62,948 bases of DNA from Bacteroides sp. (GCA_036351255.1 JAZBOS010000013.1:1-62948); one strand, 5' to 3'. Numbered from the stretch's first letter, positions 16,468-25,390 are shown. Notes: generated by a model from the letters alone, not told the origin. Translations and numbers: made by a program.

Positions 16468-17730
16468 ATGAAAACAAGAGCTTATTTCCGGATCCTGACA
16501 GGTCTGCTTGCCTTTTTCTTGCTGTTACCTGCAGGTTTTTCCCAAACAACAGCAGATTTCCATACCATTACCGGTATGGTCAGAGATGCACAGACGCGTC
16601 GCCCCATTGCCTATGCCAGTGTGTTTGTTGATCAGGCTGAGGTTGGGACTGTAACCAATGTGGATGGCGGATTTATCCTGAAGGTTGAAAAGAACCTCAG
16701 GGCCACCCATTTTACCATCTCCCACCTGGGATATCACACTTCAAAATTCAGGATTGACGATTATTTGCTGGGCGAACGCCACGAATTTTTGCTGGAGCCG
16801 ACATCTGTATTGCTTCAGGAAGTGGTCATCAAACCCAATGATGCGCGCAGCCTGGTGGAGCAAGCCATTGCGAAGATCACTTCCAATTATCCCGATCAGA
16901 ATTATCGCCTGACCGGTTTTTATCGTGAAGCCATTAAACAGCGTCGCGATTATGTTTCCATTTCAGAGGCGGTAGTGGAAGTTGACCAGACCCCCTATTT
17001 TAAACGCAGTGGAACTGACCGGGTGAAAATCATCCAGGGCAGGAAAAGCGGTGATGTGAAAGAGATGGATACCTTGATTGTTAAACTGCAGGGTGGACCT
17101 CACGTATCCATGTTACTTGACATCGTTAAAAACCCCAATGTCCTTTTAGATCAGGAATTTCTAAACTATTATAATTATGAACTGGTTGACCTGGTTCAGG
17201 TGGAAGATGAGGCCAATTACGTGGTTGAATTTTCGCCCAGGGTGACTTTGCCTTATCCCCTTTACTATGGCCGTCTGTATATCTCAACCGAAAAAATGGC
17301 CATTACCATGGCAGAATTCAGCCTGGATATTTCGGATAGGAATAAAGCCGTGCAGAACTTTGTCATGCGCAAACCCAGCCGCCTGCGTTTTACCCCAACC
17401 CGCACCAGCTATTTGGTGACCTATATTGAGATAGACGGAAAATATCACGTGAACTATGTTCGCAACGAGCTTGAATTCTTTGCCGATTGGCGTCGGAAAA
17501 TTTTCCGGACCAATTACCTGGTGATGTCTGAGCTGGCAATTACAGAGCGCAGACCTGATGGCGAGGAACGCTTCCCCGTAAGGGAAACCTTCAGAAGGAG
17601 TAACATTCTGGCAGATATGGTCCCCGTATATTTCGATGAGAATTTCTGGGGCGCATACAATGTGATCGAACCCGACGAAAGCATTGAATCAGCTATCCGT
17701 AAACTGAACACCAAACTGGAAAAGGAATAA
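16468..17730 (+). CDS. carboxypeptidase-regulatory-like domain protein, tandem paralogue 2
   Basis: A 420-residue protein with the same architecture as the preceding gene: signal peptide to about 25, regulatory-like domain (TITGMVRDAQTRRPIAYASV), and the long conserved domain with LTGFYREAIKQRRDYVSISE identical to its neighbour. The C-termini also match (FWGAYNVIEP, then ESIESAI). The two copies are separated by 91 nt with no obvious terminator, and a strong terminator follows the second, so they probably form one unit produced by tandem duplication. Function unknown. The next operon encodes a third member fused to an STN domain. Confidence 0.75.
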   Translation: MKTRAYFRILTGLLAFFLLLPAGFSQTTADFHTITGMVRDAQTRRPIAYASVFVDQAEVGTVTNVDGGFILKVEKNLRATHFTISHLGYHTSKFRIDDYLLGERHEFLLEPTSVLLQEVVIKPNDARSLVEQAIAKITSNYPDQNYRLTGFYREAIKQRRDYVSISEAVVEVDQTPYFKRSGTDRVKIIQGRKSGDVKEMDTLIVKLQGGPHVSMLLDIVKNPNVLLDQEFLNYYNYELVDLVQVEDEANYVVEFSPRVTLPYPLYYGRLYISTEKMAITMAEFSLDISDRNKAVQNFVMRKPSRLRFTPTRTSYLVTYIEIDGKYHVNYVRNELEFFADWRRKIFRTNYLVMSELAITERRPDGEERFPVRETFRRSNILADMVPVYFDENFWGAYNVIEPDESIESAIRKLNTKLEKE

Positions 17731-17783
17731 TCAAAACCCAGAGGCTTTGGTTAACGTAAAATGAAATGCAAGTGAAAAAAAAG

Positions 17784-17825
17784 CCCGGGAAGCAATGCCA
17801 GCACCTTATTGCTTCCCGGGTTTTT
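17784..17825 (+). terminator. strong intrinsic terminator
   Basis: A perfect 13-bp stem, CCCGGGAAGCAAT with ATTGCTTCCCGGG, an 11-nt loop and a T5 tail. It closes the tandem-paralogue unit and separates it from the ECF sigma operon. Confidence 0.92.
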
Positions 17826-17854
17826 CCGGGTATTATGAGAGAATAATCCCTTAC

Positions 17855-17888
17855 TTGACCCAAAAGGCCGGTAAAAGTCCTAAATTTG
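17855..17888 (+). promoter_or_regulatory. predicted promoter of the ECF sigma/FecR/STN operon
   Basis: TTG (17855-17857) and TAAATTTG (17881-17888) are 23 nt apart; the -7 element is an exact consensus match. A possible TTG start codon for the sigma gene lies inside this element, which supports the later ATG at 17907. Confidence 0.5.
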
Positions 17889-17906
17889 AAAACAATATCT
17901 TTCCGG

Positions 17907-18491
17907 ATGAAGGGAGTACAAAACGAGATCAGGCTTCAATACAGGGTGAAGGAAGGCAATATCCAGGCTTTCGAAACCCTATTCCGGGCTTATTATGAAC
18001 CTTTGTGCAGGCTAGCTGTGGGTTTTGTAAAGGATCTGGATACGGCGGAAGAGATTGTGCAGGACTTTTTTTTCAACTATTGGAAAAACCGGGAAGAAAT
18101 AAACATTAAAGTCTCAGTGAAAGCTTACCTGTATAACGCAGTGAGAAATGCCTCACTCAAGCACCTTGAAAGGCAGGATGTTCGCCGCAGGTATGCTGAG
18201 CGGGTGCTGGCAGGGAATGAACAGCCCAAACAGGTGCTGGTGACCGATGAGATCGGGGCAAGGGAGATGCTAAGAGAAATAGATGAAGCGCTTGCCACAT
18301 TACCGGAAAGATGCAGGGTGGTCTTTAAAATGAGCCGTTACGAAGGTTTGAAATACCATGAAATTGCCGAAGAGTTGTCGGTATCGGTAAAAACGGTGGA
18401 GGCCGATATGACTAGAACCCTGAAACTATTAAGAGAACGACTGGCCAGGTTCCAAGAGGAACCTGAGATAAAGACCTGGCCTTTACAATGA
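17907..18491 (+). CDS. ECF RNA polymerase sigma factor
   Basis: A 194-residue sigma factor. Region 2 spans about 15-85 (AFETLFRAYYEPLCRLAVGF, then TAEEIVQDFFFNYWKNRE) and region 4 about 125-180 (LPERCRVVFKMSRYEGLKYH, then EIAEELSVSVKTVEADMTRT). Length and lack of region 3 place it in the ECF group, of the FecI-like type common in Bacteroidota. The ATG at 17907 is chosen because an upstream TTG lies in the -7 promoter element. It is followed by the FecR gene after 12 nt. Regulation should run through FecR, which holds the sigma factor at the inner membrane until signalled. Confidence 0.92.
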   Translation: MKGVQNEIRLQYRVKEGNIQAFETLFRAYYEPLCRLAVGFVKDLDTAEEIVQDFFFNYWKNREEINIKVSVKAYLYNAVRNASLKHLERQDVRRRYAERVLAGNEQPKQVLVTDEIGAREMLREIDEALATLPERCRVVFKMSRYEGLKYHEIAEELSVSVKTVEADMTRTLKLLRERLARFQEEPEIKTWPLQ

Positions 18492-18503
18492 AAGCATAAG
18501 AAG

Positions 18504-19361
18504 ATGAAACCAACGAAAACAATGATCACCGTTGATACAGATCTGGCCTGGGAGAAATTGCATGGCCGGCTTGAACAAGAGGGTCTTCTGCCTGAGCAGC
18601 AGGACATTCAGCCTGCCAGGGCTTTCCCGGTGTGGATGAAGTGGGCGGCTAGCTTCCTGTTGCTCATCGTGGCCGGGAGTGTGTTTATCTTACTGTCTAA
18701 CAGGCCTGAACAAGTCGAATTGCTGGCCCTGACCAATGAACAGGATGACCAGACCCTTGTCAAGTTCCTTGAGGATGGGTCGGTGATTTATTTGGCAGCC
18801 AACACCACCCTTGAATATCCCCAGGCATTCGGAGCAAAGGAACGCAGGGTTAAAATGGCGGGTGAAGCCTATTTTGAGGTTCAGCATAATCCTGAGAAAC
18901 CATTCAGAGTGGATCTTGACAATGCCCTCATCGAGGTGCTGGGGACCTCGTTTAACATTAAAAGAACAGGAGAGAATGATTTTGACTTGTTTGTTGAAAA
19001 AGGCCTTGTTCAGGTAGAGGTCAGGGGGCAAGCCAGGGACAAGGTGCTGGTTGAGCCCGGTGAAGTATTGTCGGTCAGGGAAGGCCATTTCAGCAAGTAT
19101 CGGAACAATGACCTGGAACTGACCCTATGGCGCCAGAACCGGATGCATTTCAAAGACGAATCGCTTGCGAATGTTTTGTCGGTAATCAACCGGAACTATC
19201 AAGCCAGCCTTGAGCTTGGAGATCCAAGCCTTGCCAGTCGCCAAATGACTGTAACCTTTTTCAATAATTCATTGCCCACCATCATTGAATTGATAAGCCT
19301 TTCCATGAACCTGCAGGCTCAGGTGCAACCCGATTCAAGCATCGTTTTTACGGCCAGGTAA
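18504..19361 (+). CDS. FecR family anti-sigma factor
   Basis: A 285-residue inner-membrane protein. It has a short cytoplasmic N-terminus (1-44) for sigma binding, one membrane helix at about 46-66 (WAASFLLLIVAGSVFILL), the periplasmic FecR domain (about 85-190, VIYLAANTTLEYPQAFG, GEAYFEVQHNPEKPF), and the C-terminal STN-like cap typical of Bacteroidota FecR (about 215-285, HFKDESLANVLSVINRNY). It lies between the sigma gene and an STN protein, one intervening base before the latter. In known systems a receptor's periplasmic signalling domain contacts FecR; here the candidate partner is the STN protein downstream. Confidence 0.93.
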   Translation: MKPTKTMITVDTDLAWEKLHGRLEQEGLLPEQQDIQPARAFPVWMKWAASFLLLIVAGSVFILLSNRPEQVELLALTNEQDDQTLVKFLEDGSVIYLAANTTLEYPQAFGAKERRVKMAGEAYFEVQHNPEKPFRVDLDNALIEVLGTSFNIKRTGENDFDLFVEKGLVQVEVRGQARDKVLVEPGEVLSVREGHFSKYRNNDLELTLWRQNRMHFKDESLANVLSVINRNYQASLELGDPSLASRQMTVTFFNNSLPTIIELISLSMNLQAQVQPDSSIVFTAR

Positions 19362-19362
19362 T

Positions 19363-20955
19363 ATGGGAAATGGAACAAAACATAAGAGTCTTATACCGCC
19401 CAGTGTTCATTCACTGGCAAAAAGTCTGCTGGTCTTTGTTCTTGGGTTTCTGCTCTATCCTCTGGACGCTGAAGGACAGACCTGTCAACTGGATGACCAG
19501 GTCAGTCTGCCTAGGCAAACCAGCACGATTTATTCACTTTTAAACCAGATCTCAAACCAGACGGGTTGCTTTTTTATTTATGACAGCGAACTCATCAACA
19601 ACAACCTTAGGGTAAGCATCAAACGGACCCGTGAGGATGTGCGCACCCTGCTCAATGAGATCCTGAACGACCCTTCCTTAAGTTACCGTACGATTGAGAA
19701 CCATATTCTAATTTTTCGCGCTGAGCCGGTAGCCGAAGAAATGGCTCCTTTGCAAGCGAATGTTGTAAAACCTTCCACTTTTGTGGTTCGGGGCCGGGTG
19801 CTTGATCAGGTATCGGGAAATCCCTTGCCATTTGCATCCGTGGGTCTCCCTGAACGGGGCCTGGGGATATCGACCAATAACGAAGGTTACTTCCAGCTCA
19901 GACTTCCAATGGAAATAATGGAGCAGGACCTGCACGTTTCCTACCTGGGATACAAAAGCCAGTCACTTCCTTTGCGGCTACTACTTGATAACCAGGTAGA
20001 TATCCTGATGGAGACGGATTATATTTCCATGCAGGAGGTAATTATTCGCTATTACGACCCGAGGGAGCTGATCAAGGAAGCTCTTGCCAGGCGCCCTGAG
20101 AATTACAGCGATCATCCGGTATATCTTGTAAGTTTTTACCGGGAAGGAGTTCAGCGCAACGACAAGTTTCTGAGTTACTCGGAGGCCATCTTCAGAATTT
20201 TCAAGTCATCCTACACTACACCCACCGCCCAGGACCAGGTCATGCTGCATAAGGCCCGCAACATCACCAATGTGGATCGCAGTGATACCCTTGTGCTGAA
20301 ATTAAAGGCAGGGGTGCAAAGCGTGCTTGAACTGGATATTATGAAGCAACTCCCTGACTTTCTGGATGAGGAATTCATGGATGATTATGAGTTTACCAGT
20401 GCTGACCTGATGAATCGCAATGGACGCAGTGTCTTTGCCATCGAGTTTAAGCCCCATCCCTTTGTCAATGAACCCCTGTTTACTGGTATGATATATCTGG
20501 ATAAGGAAGATCTGGCGGTGATAGAAGCTGATTTTGAGATCGACCGGAAATATATTAACCAGCTACAGCATCGCTTCCTTACCAAACGGAACCCGAATTA
20601 TGTTTCCAGGATTGAAAGTGCGACTTATTCCATCAATTATCTATATTACAATGGCCGGTATTATTTAAACCATTTGCGGGGGGAGCTGAAATTGAGATTC
20701 CGCCGCAAAGGCAGCTTGTTCAGCAATCGTTATACTGCTTTTATTGAAATGGCTGTGGGTAAGATTGAGGAAGAAAACGTCAGCCGGTTCAACCGCCGGG
20801 AAGTACTTGAGCCTAAGGTAGTGTTTGTGGATCAGGGCTATCAGTATGATGAAAGTTTTTGGGGAGAATATAATATCATTACCCCCGAGACAAAAGTGAG
20901 TGAAGCCCTCTCGCAGATCAAATCAAGGATTGAAAGCTTTGTGCGGGAAGAGTGA
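19363..20955 (+). CDS. STN plus carboxypeptidase-regulatory-like domain protein without a beta-barrel
   Basis: A 530-residue protein. Domains in order: signal or membrane segment (about 15-38), STN domain (about 45-118, STIYSLLNQISNQTGCFFIY), carboxypeptidase-regulatory-like domain (about 140-215, FVVRGRVLDQVSGNPLPFAS), and the same long C-terminal domain as the two paralogues upstream (YYDPRELIKEALARRPENYS, SFYREGVQRNDKFLSYSEA). The STN domain is the part of FecA-like receptors that passes signals to FecR, but this protein ends far short of a TonB-receptor length and has no plug or barrel. The start is 1 nt after the FecR stop. It may be the signal input to FecR. Confidence 0.85.
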   Translation: MGNGTKHKSLIPPSVHSLAKSLLVFVLGFLLYPLDAEGQTCQLDDQVSLPRQTSTIYSLLNQISNQTGCFFIYDSELINNNLRVSIKRTREDVRTLLNEILNDPSLSYRTIENHILIFRAEPVAEEMAPLQANVVKPSTFVVRGRVLDQVSGNPLPFASVGLPERGLGISTNNEGYFQLRLPMEIMEQDLHVSYLGYKSQSLPLRLLLDNQVDILMETDYISMQEVIIRYYDPRELIKEALARRPENYSDHPVYLVSFYREGVQRNDKFLSYSEAIFRIFKSSYTTPTAQDQVMLHKARNITNVDRSDTLVLKLKAGVQSVLELDIMKQLPDFLDEEFMDDYEFTSADLMNRNGRSVFAIEFKPHPFVNEPLFTGMIYLDKEDLAVIEADFEIDRKYINQLQHRFLTKRNPNYVSRIESATYSINYLYYNGRYYLNHLRGELKLRFRRKGSLFSNRYTAFIEMAVGKIEEENVSRFNRREVLEPKVVFVDQGYQYDESFWGEYNIITPETKVSEALSQIKSRIESFVREE

Positions 20956-20965
20956 TTCTTTAGCA

Positions 20966-20993
20966 TTTGATTTTATGAGGATTCTTATCTTTG
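20966..20993 (+). promoter_or_regulatory. predicted promoter of the GxGYxYP gene
   Basis: TTTG (20966-20969) and TATCTTTG (20986-20993), the latter an exact -7 match, with 16 nt between them (slightly short). The leader to the ATG at 21038 is about 40 nt. Confidence 0.4.
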
Positions 20994-21037
20994 AGAGGTT
21001 GATTAGGAAGTTTAATCACCTCGTTTTTTTATTGGTT

Positions 21038-23068
21038 ATGAAGTATATTCGAATTTTTCTTTTCTTTCTGTTGTTGCCTTCAGCAGTGGTTGGAAATCCC
21101 ATTCAAGCCGTACTATTTGATGGCACGGGAACTGCTCCGGAAAATAAACTGATTGCCATGACCATTGCTGGTATTGTGAACAGGGAGAGCCCCAGACTCT
21201 ATCTCCTGAATGTTTATGAAACATGGAGCTATAACCAGACAGATGAGAAATGGCGTGACATTTATGTTTCTGATGGGGATGTGTATTTCACAGTTTTTTC
21301 GGATATTAATGCGCTGGTTCAGCATTTTTCAGAGGACATCGATGGCGCCGTTACTTACGACCCCAGTCTTACCTATGGCAACTTCAGCGGACAGAATTTT
21401 AGATGGCAGGCAGAAATGGCCGCAATGATCGGTGGACTGACGGATTGTATACCCCTTCCCTTTAATAACTCCACCATTGAAGTAGAAATAGCGGACAGCG
21501 TATTGGTTACGGATCACTTCCATGGGCAGGATCCCATCAGAATCTCAGCGAGACTTGAATTGGGAGACCATCCCTGGAACAATAGTTCTTTCAGTCAGGA
21601 GCAGAGGTACTTTACTATTTTGAACTGGGCACTGGAAACACTGCTTACCCGCACAAATCCTTCAAAATTTTACCTTCGTGAGATTACCGACTGGGCTGTC
21701 AGTCAGCGGATGTTTCAACTTAATTTAGCAGGTACAGAATCACTAAACTTCTACTCGCTGACCGATGAAAAAGCCGAAATGATTGAACAGGTAATGGCAT
21801 ATTTACGGTCCTGCCGTCCCGGTGAGATATTCCATGTTTATGGCTGGATGCGGCCTGAACCGCTGGTACAGTGGATTTCTGCCTGGGGAGGAAGTTTCCA
21901 TGAAACATTGCTGAGCAACCTTTCATGGCACCATATCTTTCCGGTGGATGATGAATTTCCATATCAAAGGCCTTCCATTGTCCTTCCCGGGACCGTCCCC
22001 CTTGAAGAAAAGCATTACGTCCTGTTTCTTGGCTCAGAGGGAGATGCCGGCAACTGGAATTTGGGCTTCCAGGGTGGTGCCTGGCATTCAGGCCTCAGAG
22101 GAGAAGTGCCTCTTGGTTGGGGGTTTAACCTGCATATGTTTGAAACCTTTCCTTTTGTTGGGCAATATTATTTTCGCACCGCCACTGCAAAGGATGGATT
22201 TGTCTCGGTTACCACACCTCTTGGATACGCTTATCCTGACGTGTTCCCTGCAGATTATCTCTCAGGAGCCATTGAGACCAGCAGTCTGTTGTTGCAGGCC
22301 TACAGCATTCCTGCGGTTTATGCCTATAAGCATTACAATGGGGCAGGAGTAAGTACTTTCCGAGGTATAGAGATCTCAAATAACTTTAATTTCGGTAATC
22401 TTGGAAACTTTTCTGAATTAACAGGAACCGACCTGACCTTCCTATTTGACCCGGGATTAACGACGCAGAAGGCCTACATCAACTTTGGCGGACTGCTTTA
22501 TAATCACGTGAACGATGATACCTTTTATGCCGATGTTCAAGACCTTCAAAATGTTACTACAAGAATCCTGAATAAGCTCCGGAATAAACCCGCACCCAAT
22601 TTTCTATTGGCAGGCTATCAGCGCCTGAGGCAGGATGGAACGACCGTAGGGGCCTCTAACCCTTCTGATATGACGCTCTCACGACTGAATATTATCATGC
22701 AAAACATCCAGGAAGATCCCGAGATTGGACAGGATGTTGTTTTTGTAACTCCCGAGCAATTTTCGGATTTGCTCAGGCAAAAACTGGACCTTGTTACTTC
22801 TGTCGCCCAGCCAATAGCGCTGAATGTTCGAATCTGGTTTGAACAGGATATTCTTGGTGCTCCACGCCTTCATTTAAGCCTTCCCGAACCACAGGACGTG
22901 ACGGTTAGGGTGTTTGATATGTCAGGAAAGATCCTATACCGGACGGAATGGGAGGCTGCAGCGGGGCATAATGTGATTCCTGTCCCTTTGTGGGATAGAC
23001 CCAGCGGGGTTTATTTGATCAATGTCAGTAGCAAGACCCTGTGGGTCAACCAAAAGTTAATCTATTAA
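21038..23068 (+). CDS. GxGYxYP domain secreted protein with type IX secretion tail
   Basis: A 676-residue exported protein from the ATG at 21038; longer readings overlap the STN gene and lack a signal peptide. The signal peptide is MKYIRIFLFFLLLPSAVVG. The N-terminal part (KLIAMTIAGIVNRESPRLYL, ETWSYNQTDEKW) matches the N-domain of GxGYxYP proteins, a family of putative carbohydrate-active proteins. The C-terminal 80 residues (VTVRVFDMSGKILYRTEWEA, then PSGVYLINVS) form a type A type-IX-secretion sorting domain, so the product is likely exported across the outer membrane. Substrate unknown. It abuts the convergent SagB-like gene with no bases between stops. Confidence 0.82.
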   Translation: MKYIRIFLFFLLLPSAVVGNPIQAVLFDGTGTAPENKLIAMTIAGIVNRESPRLYLLNVYETWSYNQTDEKWRDIYVSDGDVYFTVFSDINALVQHFSEDIDGAVTYDPSLTYGNFSGQNFRWQAEMAAMIGGLTDCIPLPFNNSTIEVEIADSVLVTDHFHGQDPIRISARLELGDHPWNNSSFSQEQRYFTILNWALETLLTRTNPSKFYLREITDWAVSQRMFQLNLAGTESLNFYSLTDEKAEMIEQVMAYLRSCRPGEIFHVYGWMRPEPLVQWISAWGGSFHETLLSNLSWHHIFPVDDEFPYQRPSIVLPGTVPLEEKHYVLFLGSEGDAGNWNLGFQGGAWHSGLRGEVPLGWGFNLHMFETFPFVGQYYFRTATAKDGFVSVTTPLGYAYPDVFPADYLSGAIETSSLLLQAYSIPAVYAYKHYNGAGVSTFRGIEISNNFNFGNLGNFSELTGTDLTFLFDPGLTTQKAYINFGGLLYNHVNDDTFYADVQDLQNVTTRILNKLRNKPAPNFLLAGYQRLRQDGTTVGASNPSDMTLSRLNIIMQNIQEDPEIGQDVVFVTPEQFSDLLRQKLDLVTSVAQPIALNVRIWFEQDILGAPRLHLSLPEPQDVTVRVFDMSGKILYRTEWEAAAGHNVIPVPLWDRPSGVYLINVSSKTLWVNQKLIY

Positions 23069-23710
23069 TCAATTTGCGGGATAGCCTACCGGATTATTCA
23101 GCATCAGATGTTGAGTTTCAGTAAGCTTCAGGAGTTTTTTCAATCCTTCCACATCCATTGACGCCCGGGGACGGGTAACCAGTCCAAGGCCAGCACAGGC
23201 AACGGCAATGTTCTGCGAAACGATGCCGGCATCCATGGCACCCCAGCGTAACTTTAGCTCCTCATTGTTTCCGGAAAACCTGGAAAAATCTGACACCAGC
23301 ACGAGCATCAATGGGGCATTGGCCATATTGGTCTGCCTGCCCGAAACCAGTTGACGGTGATCTCCAATTGCAACAGGAACCAAAGCATGCTCATGATGGT
23401 TGTAAAGAAAGGCGCCGCTTTCCATTACTACATAAACATCCACATCCTGGCTGTTGCGGGCCGAAGGGGCAGTGCGCTTTCCATCATCCGGACGATTGAC
23501 CCCATTGGCTGCCCAGATGATGTCGGCCAGATCCTGCTGGCTCAGGGCTATGGAAGAAAACCCTGTTGTTGAGGACCGTAGCTTGAGGGCCTGCATGACC
23601 GGCAATCCCCGCTGAGTATCGGGCGGGTTAAGTTTGATGCTTGGCAATTCCTGCGCAGACAAGCCCAGGCAAGTCATCAGTAACACACAATAAACAAAAA
23701 GTTTTTTCAT
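23069..23710 (-). CDS. SagB/ThcOx family nitroreductase-like oxidoreductase
   Basis: A 213-residue protein of the nitroreductase fold: RSSTTGFSSIALSQQDLADI near the N-terminus (Arg pair for FMN phosphate), WAANGVNRPDDGKRTAPSARNSQDVDVYV in the middle, and GLGLVTRPRASMDVEGL near the end. ThcOx/SagB relatives oxidise azolines in peptide maturation, but many members stand alone. Here a signal peptide (FVYCVLLMTCLGLSAQ) suggests an exported version, and no cyclodehydratase or precursor peptide is nearby, so a peptide-modifying role is unlikely. An exact TAnnTTTG lies on the minus strand at 23737-23730 without a clear -33 box. Confidence 0.85.
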   Translation of the reverse strand: MKKLFVYCVLLMTCLGLSAQELPSIKLNPPDTQRGLPVMQALKLRSSTTGFSSIALSQQDLADIIWAANGVNRPDDGKRTAPSARNSQDVDVYVVMESGAFLYNHHEHALVPVAIGDHRQLVSGRQTNMANAPLMLVLVSDFSRFSGNNEELKLRWGAMDAGIVSQNIAVACAGLGLVTRPRASMDVEGLKKLLKLTETQHLMLNNPVGYPAN

Positions 23711-23822
23711 GGGTAGGTGGTTTGGTAAACAAATATATGGAATTTTTCTTGTTGAAGAATTGGAGCTAAAATATTAAACAATCTGCATAGTTTGTTGTTT
23801 CAAATAAAAAACGCATTTAATA

Positions 23823-24374
23823 ATGAATAAATCAAACGATATGTCAATTACAAAATGGGCATCGGACCCAACCCATAGTGAAATCCAGTTCAAGGTAAAG
23901 CACCTGATGATCACGACTGTGACCGGATATTTCCGCGAATTTTCAGCGAAAGCAGAAACAGATGGCCGGGATTTCAACACCGCTAAGGTGAACTTTGAAG
24001 CCAAGACTGCTTCTGTTGACACCAACAACGAGGACAGGGATAAACACCTGCGCAGCGGTGATTTCTTTGAGTCGGATAAATTCCCCGTAATGAAATTCAT
24101 CTCTACCAAAATTGAGAAACTTGATGATGAGACTTTTAAACTTCATGGCGACCTGACCATTAAGGATATGACCAAACCTGTGACCCTCAATGTTGATTTT
24201 GGCGGCACTATGAAGGACCCCTGGGGTAACCTGAAGGCAGGATTCAGCCTCAGTGGGAAGATCAACCGCAAGGACTGGAACCTTAACTGGAATGCTGCCC
24301 TTGAAACCGGTGGTGTCCTTGTTAGCGATGAGGTTCGTATCTTTTGCGAAGTACAGTTAGGCGTGCAGGAATAA
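23823..24374 (+). CDS. YceI family protein (cytoplasmic form)
   Basis: A 183-residue YceI protein: WASDPTHSEIQFKVKHLMIT, TVTGYFREFSAKAETDGRDF, the DKHLRSGDFFESDKFPVMKF signature, and LTIKDMTKPVTLNVDFGGTM. YceI folds are lipocalin-like barrels that bind isoprenoid or other hydrophobic ligands. There is no signal peptide, so this copy should be cytoplasmic, unlike the two YceI-like proteins at 32716 and 34745. The residue after the first Met (Asn) and a later Met7 leave the start slightly uncertain. A terminator follows directly. Confidence 0.93.
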   Translation: MNKSNDMSITKWASDPTHSEIQFKVKHLMITTVTGYFREFSAKAETDGRDFNTAKVNFEAKTASVDTNNEDRDKHLRSGDFFESDKFPVMKFISTKIEKLDDETFKLHGDLTIKDMTKPVTLNVDFGGTMKDPWGNLKAGFSLSGKINRKDWNLNWNAALETGGVLVSDEVRIFCEVQLGVQE

Positions 24375-24401
24375 ACAATGCATTTTGCCCTTTTCAGGAA
24401 G

Positions 24402-24436
24402 CCCGGATGGAAAAACCACCCGGGTTTCTTTTTTTA
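24402..24436 (+). terminator. intrinsic terminator after YceI
   Basis: CCCGG and TGG pair with CCA and CCGGG around one A/C mismatch, with an A5 loop, followed by TTTCTTTTTTT. It lies upstream of the CHAD start, so the two genes are separate units unless read-through occurs. Confidence 0.75.
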
Positions 24437-24438
24437 TC

Positions 24439-25386
24439 ATGCACAATCGTTGTAAATTGCATACGGTTTCAAATCAATTGGCATTGAAAAATCCTGGAAT
24501 AAATTTTGATGAACCTTTTGGCAGGAACCTTTCCCGGCTAACGGGTGCATACATCCGTGAGACTCTTAAACAGCTTGCCGCCATTCCGTCGGATGAATCC
24601 AATGTTCACAAAGCAAGGTTGCTGTTCAAGCGCTTGCGAAGCCTGGTGCGTATGTCGCGATTTGGTCTTGGGAAACCAGAAACCAAACGGCTTGATCATT
24701 TTTTCCGCGACCAGGGAAGGAAACTCAGCAGGATCCGTGATGCGGAAGTGGTTGCACGTATGCTGAAGCCAATGATCAAGAATATAGAGCGAGGGGAGGA
24801 GCGAACGCTTTTGATTCGGTTTCGTGCACGCCTGATGGATCAGCGCAGGAAACTCCAGGGTAAGGATAACGCTTTAGAAGCCCGAAAGGAAGTTATCCAC
24901 CACCTGACCATATTGCAGAAGGAAATTCCCTTGTGGGAGCCAAAAGAAGAGCCCTCAGCGATTTTTCTTACCGGCGCCAAAGCTACCTATCTTGGCTGTA
25001 AAAGCCGTTTTAAGGGCCTGAAAAAGGCTCAGGATGACAACGCTCTTCACGCATGGCGAAAACAGGTGAAATACCTCTGGTATCAAATGGAATTGTTGCT
25101 TGAACTCTGGCCCAGCCGCTTTTCAGCTTGGGTCAGTGACCTTAAAGAACTGTCGCAGGCTTTGGGCATGCATCACGACCTGGTGCTGCTTGAAATGGCA
25201 CTAAAGGCTTTTGTCGCTTCAGATCTGGAGAAGATGTTTCCGGAAACCCTAGAAAAAATCAATGAAGAAAAAACACGAATCGCCAGTGGAGCCATCTCCC
25301 TTGGCAATAAAATTTTTTCAGTAAAAGCATCCTGTTTTTACCGACAGTTGAATGCCTGCCTGCAGGAAGCGGGAAAACAAGACTAA
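24439..25386 (+). CDS. CHAD domain protein
   Basis: A 315-residue protein from the ATG at 24439; a TTG start upstream would place the terminator hairpin inside the reading frame and is rejected. It has the all-helical CHAD repeats: VHKARLLFKRLRSLVRMSRF, KLSRIRDAEVV, then HAWRKQVKYLWYQMELLLEL and ELSQALGMHHDLVLLE. The conserved His and the Arg/Lys-rich faces bind polyphosphate in studied members. Such proteins are often associated with polyphosphate granules. Nothing nearby encodes polyphosphate metabolism, so the local role is open. Confidence 0.9.
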   Translation: MHNRCKLHTVSNQLALKNPGINFDEPFGRNLSRLTGAYIRETLKQLAAIPSDESNVHKARLLFKRLRSLVRMSRFGLGKPETKRLDHFFRDQGRKLSRIRDAEVVARMLKPMIKNIERGEERTLLIRFRARLMDQRRKLQGKDNALEARKEVIHHLTILQKEIPLWEPKEEPSAIFLTGAKATYLGCKSRFKGLKKAQDDNALHAWRKQVKYLWYQMELLLELWPSRFSAWVSDLKELSQALGMHHDLVLLEMALKAFVASDLEKMFPETLEKINEEKTRIASGAISLGNKIFSVKASCFYRQLNACLQEAGKQD

Positions 25387-25390
25387 CCTA

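Noticed and set aside
17886..17906. TTG start for the ECF sigma factor
   Set aside because: The codon lies within the exact -7 promoter element; the ATG at 17907 is preferred.
23069..23710. Azole-peptide biosynthesis cluster from the SagB/ThcOx-like gene
   Set aside because: No cyclodehydratase, precursor peptide or peptidase nearby, and the protein has a signal peptide.
24385..24438. Longer CHAD start at a TTG
   Set aside because: It would place the YceI terminator hairpin inside the coding region.
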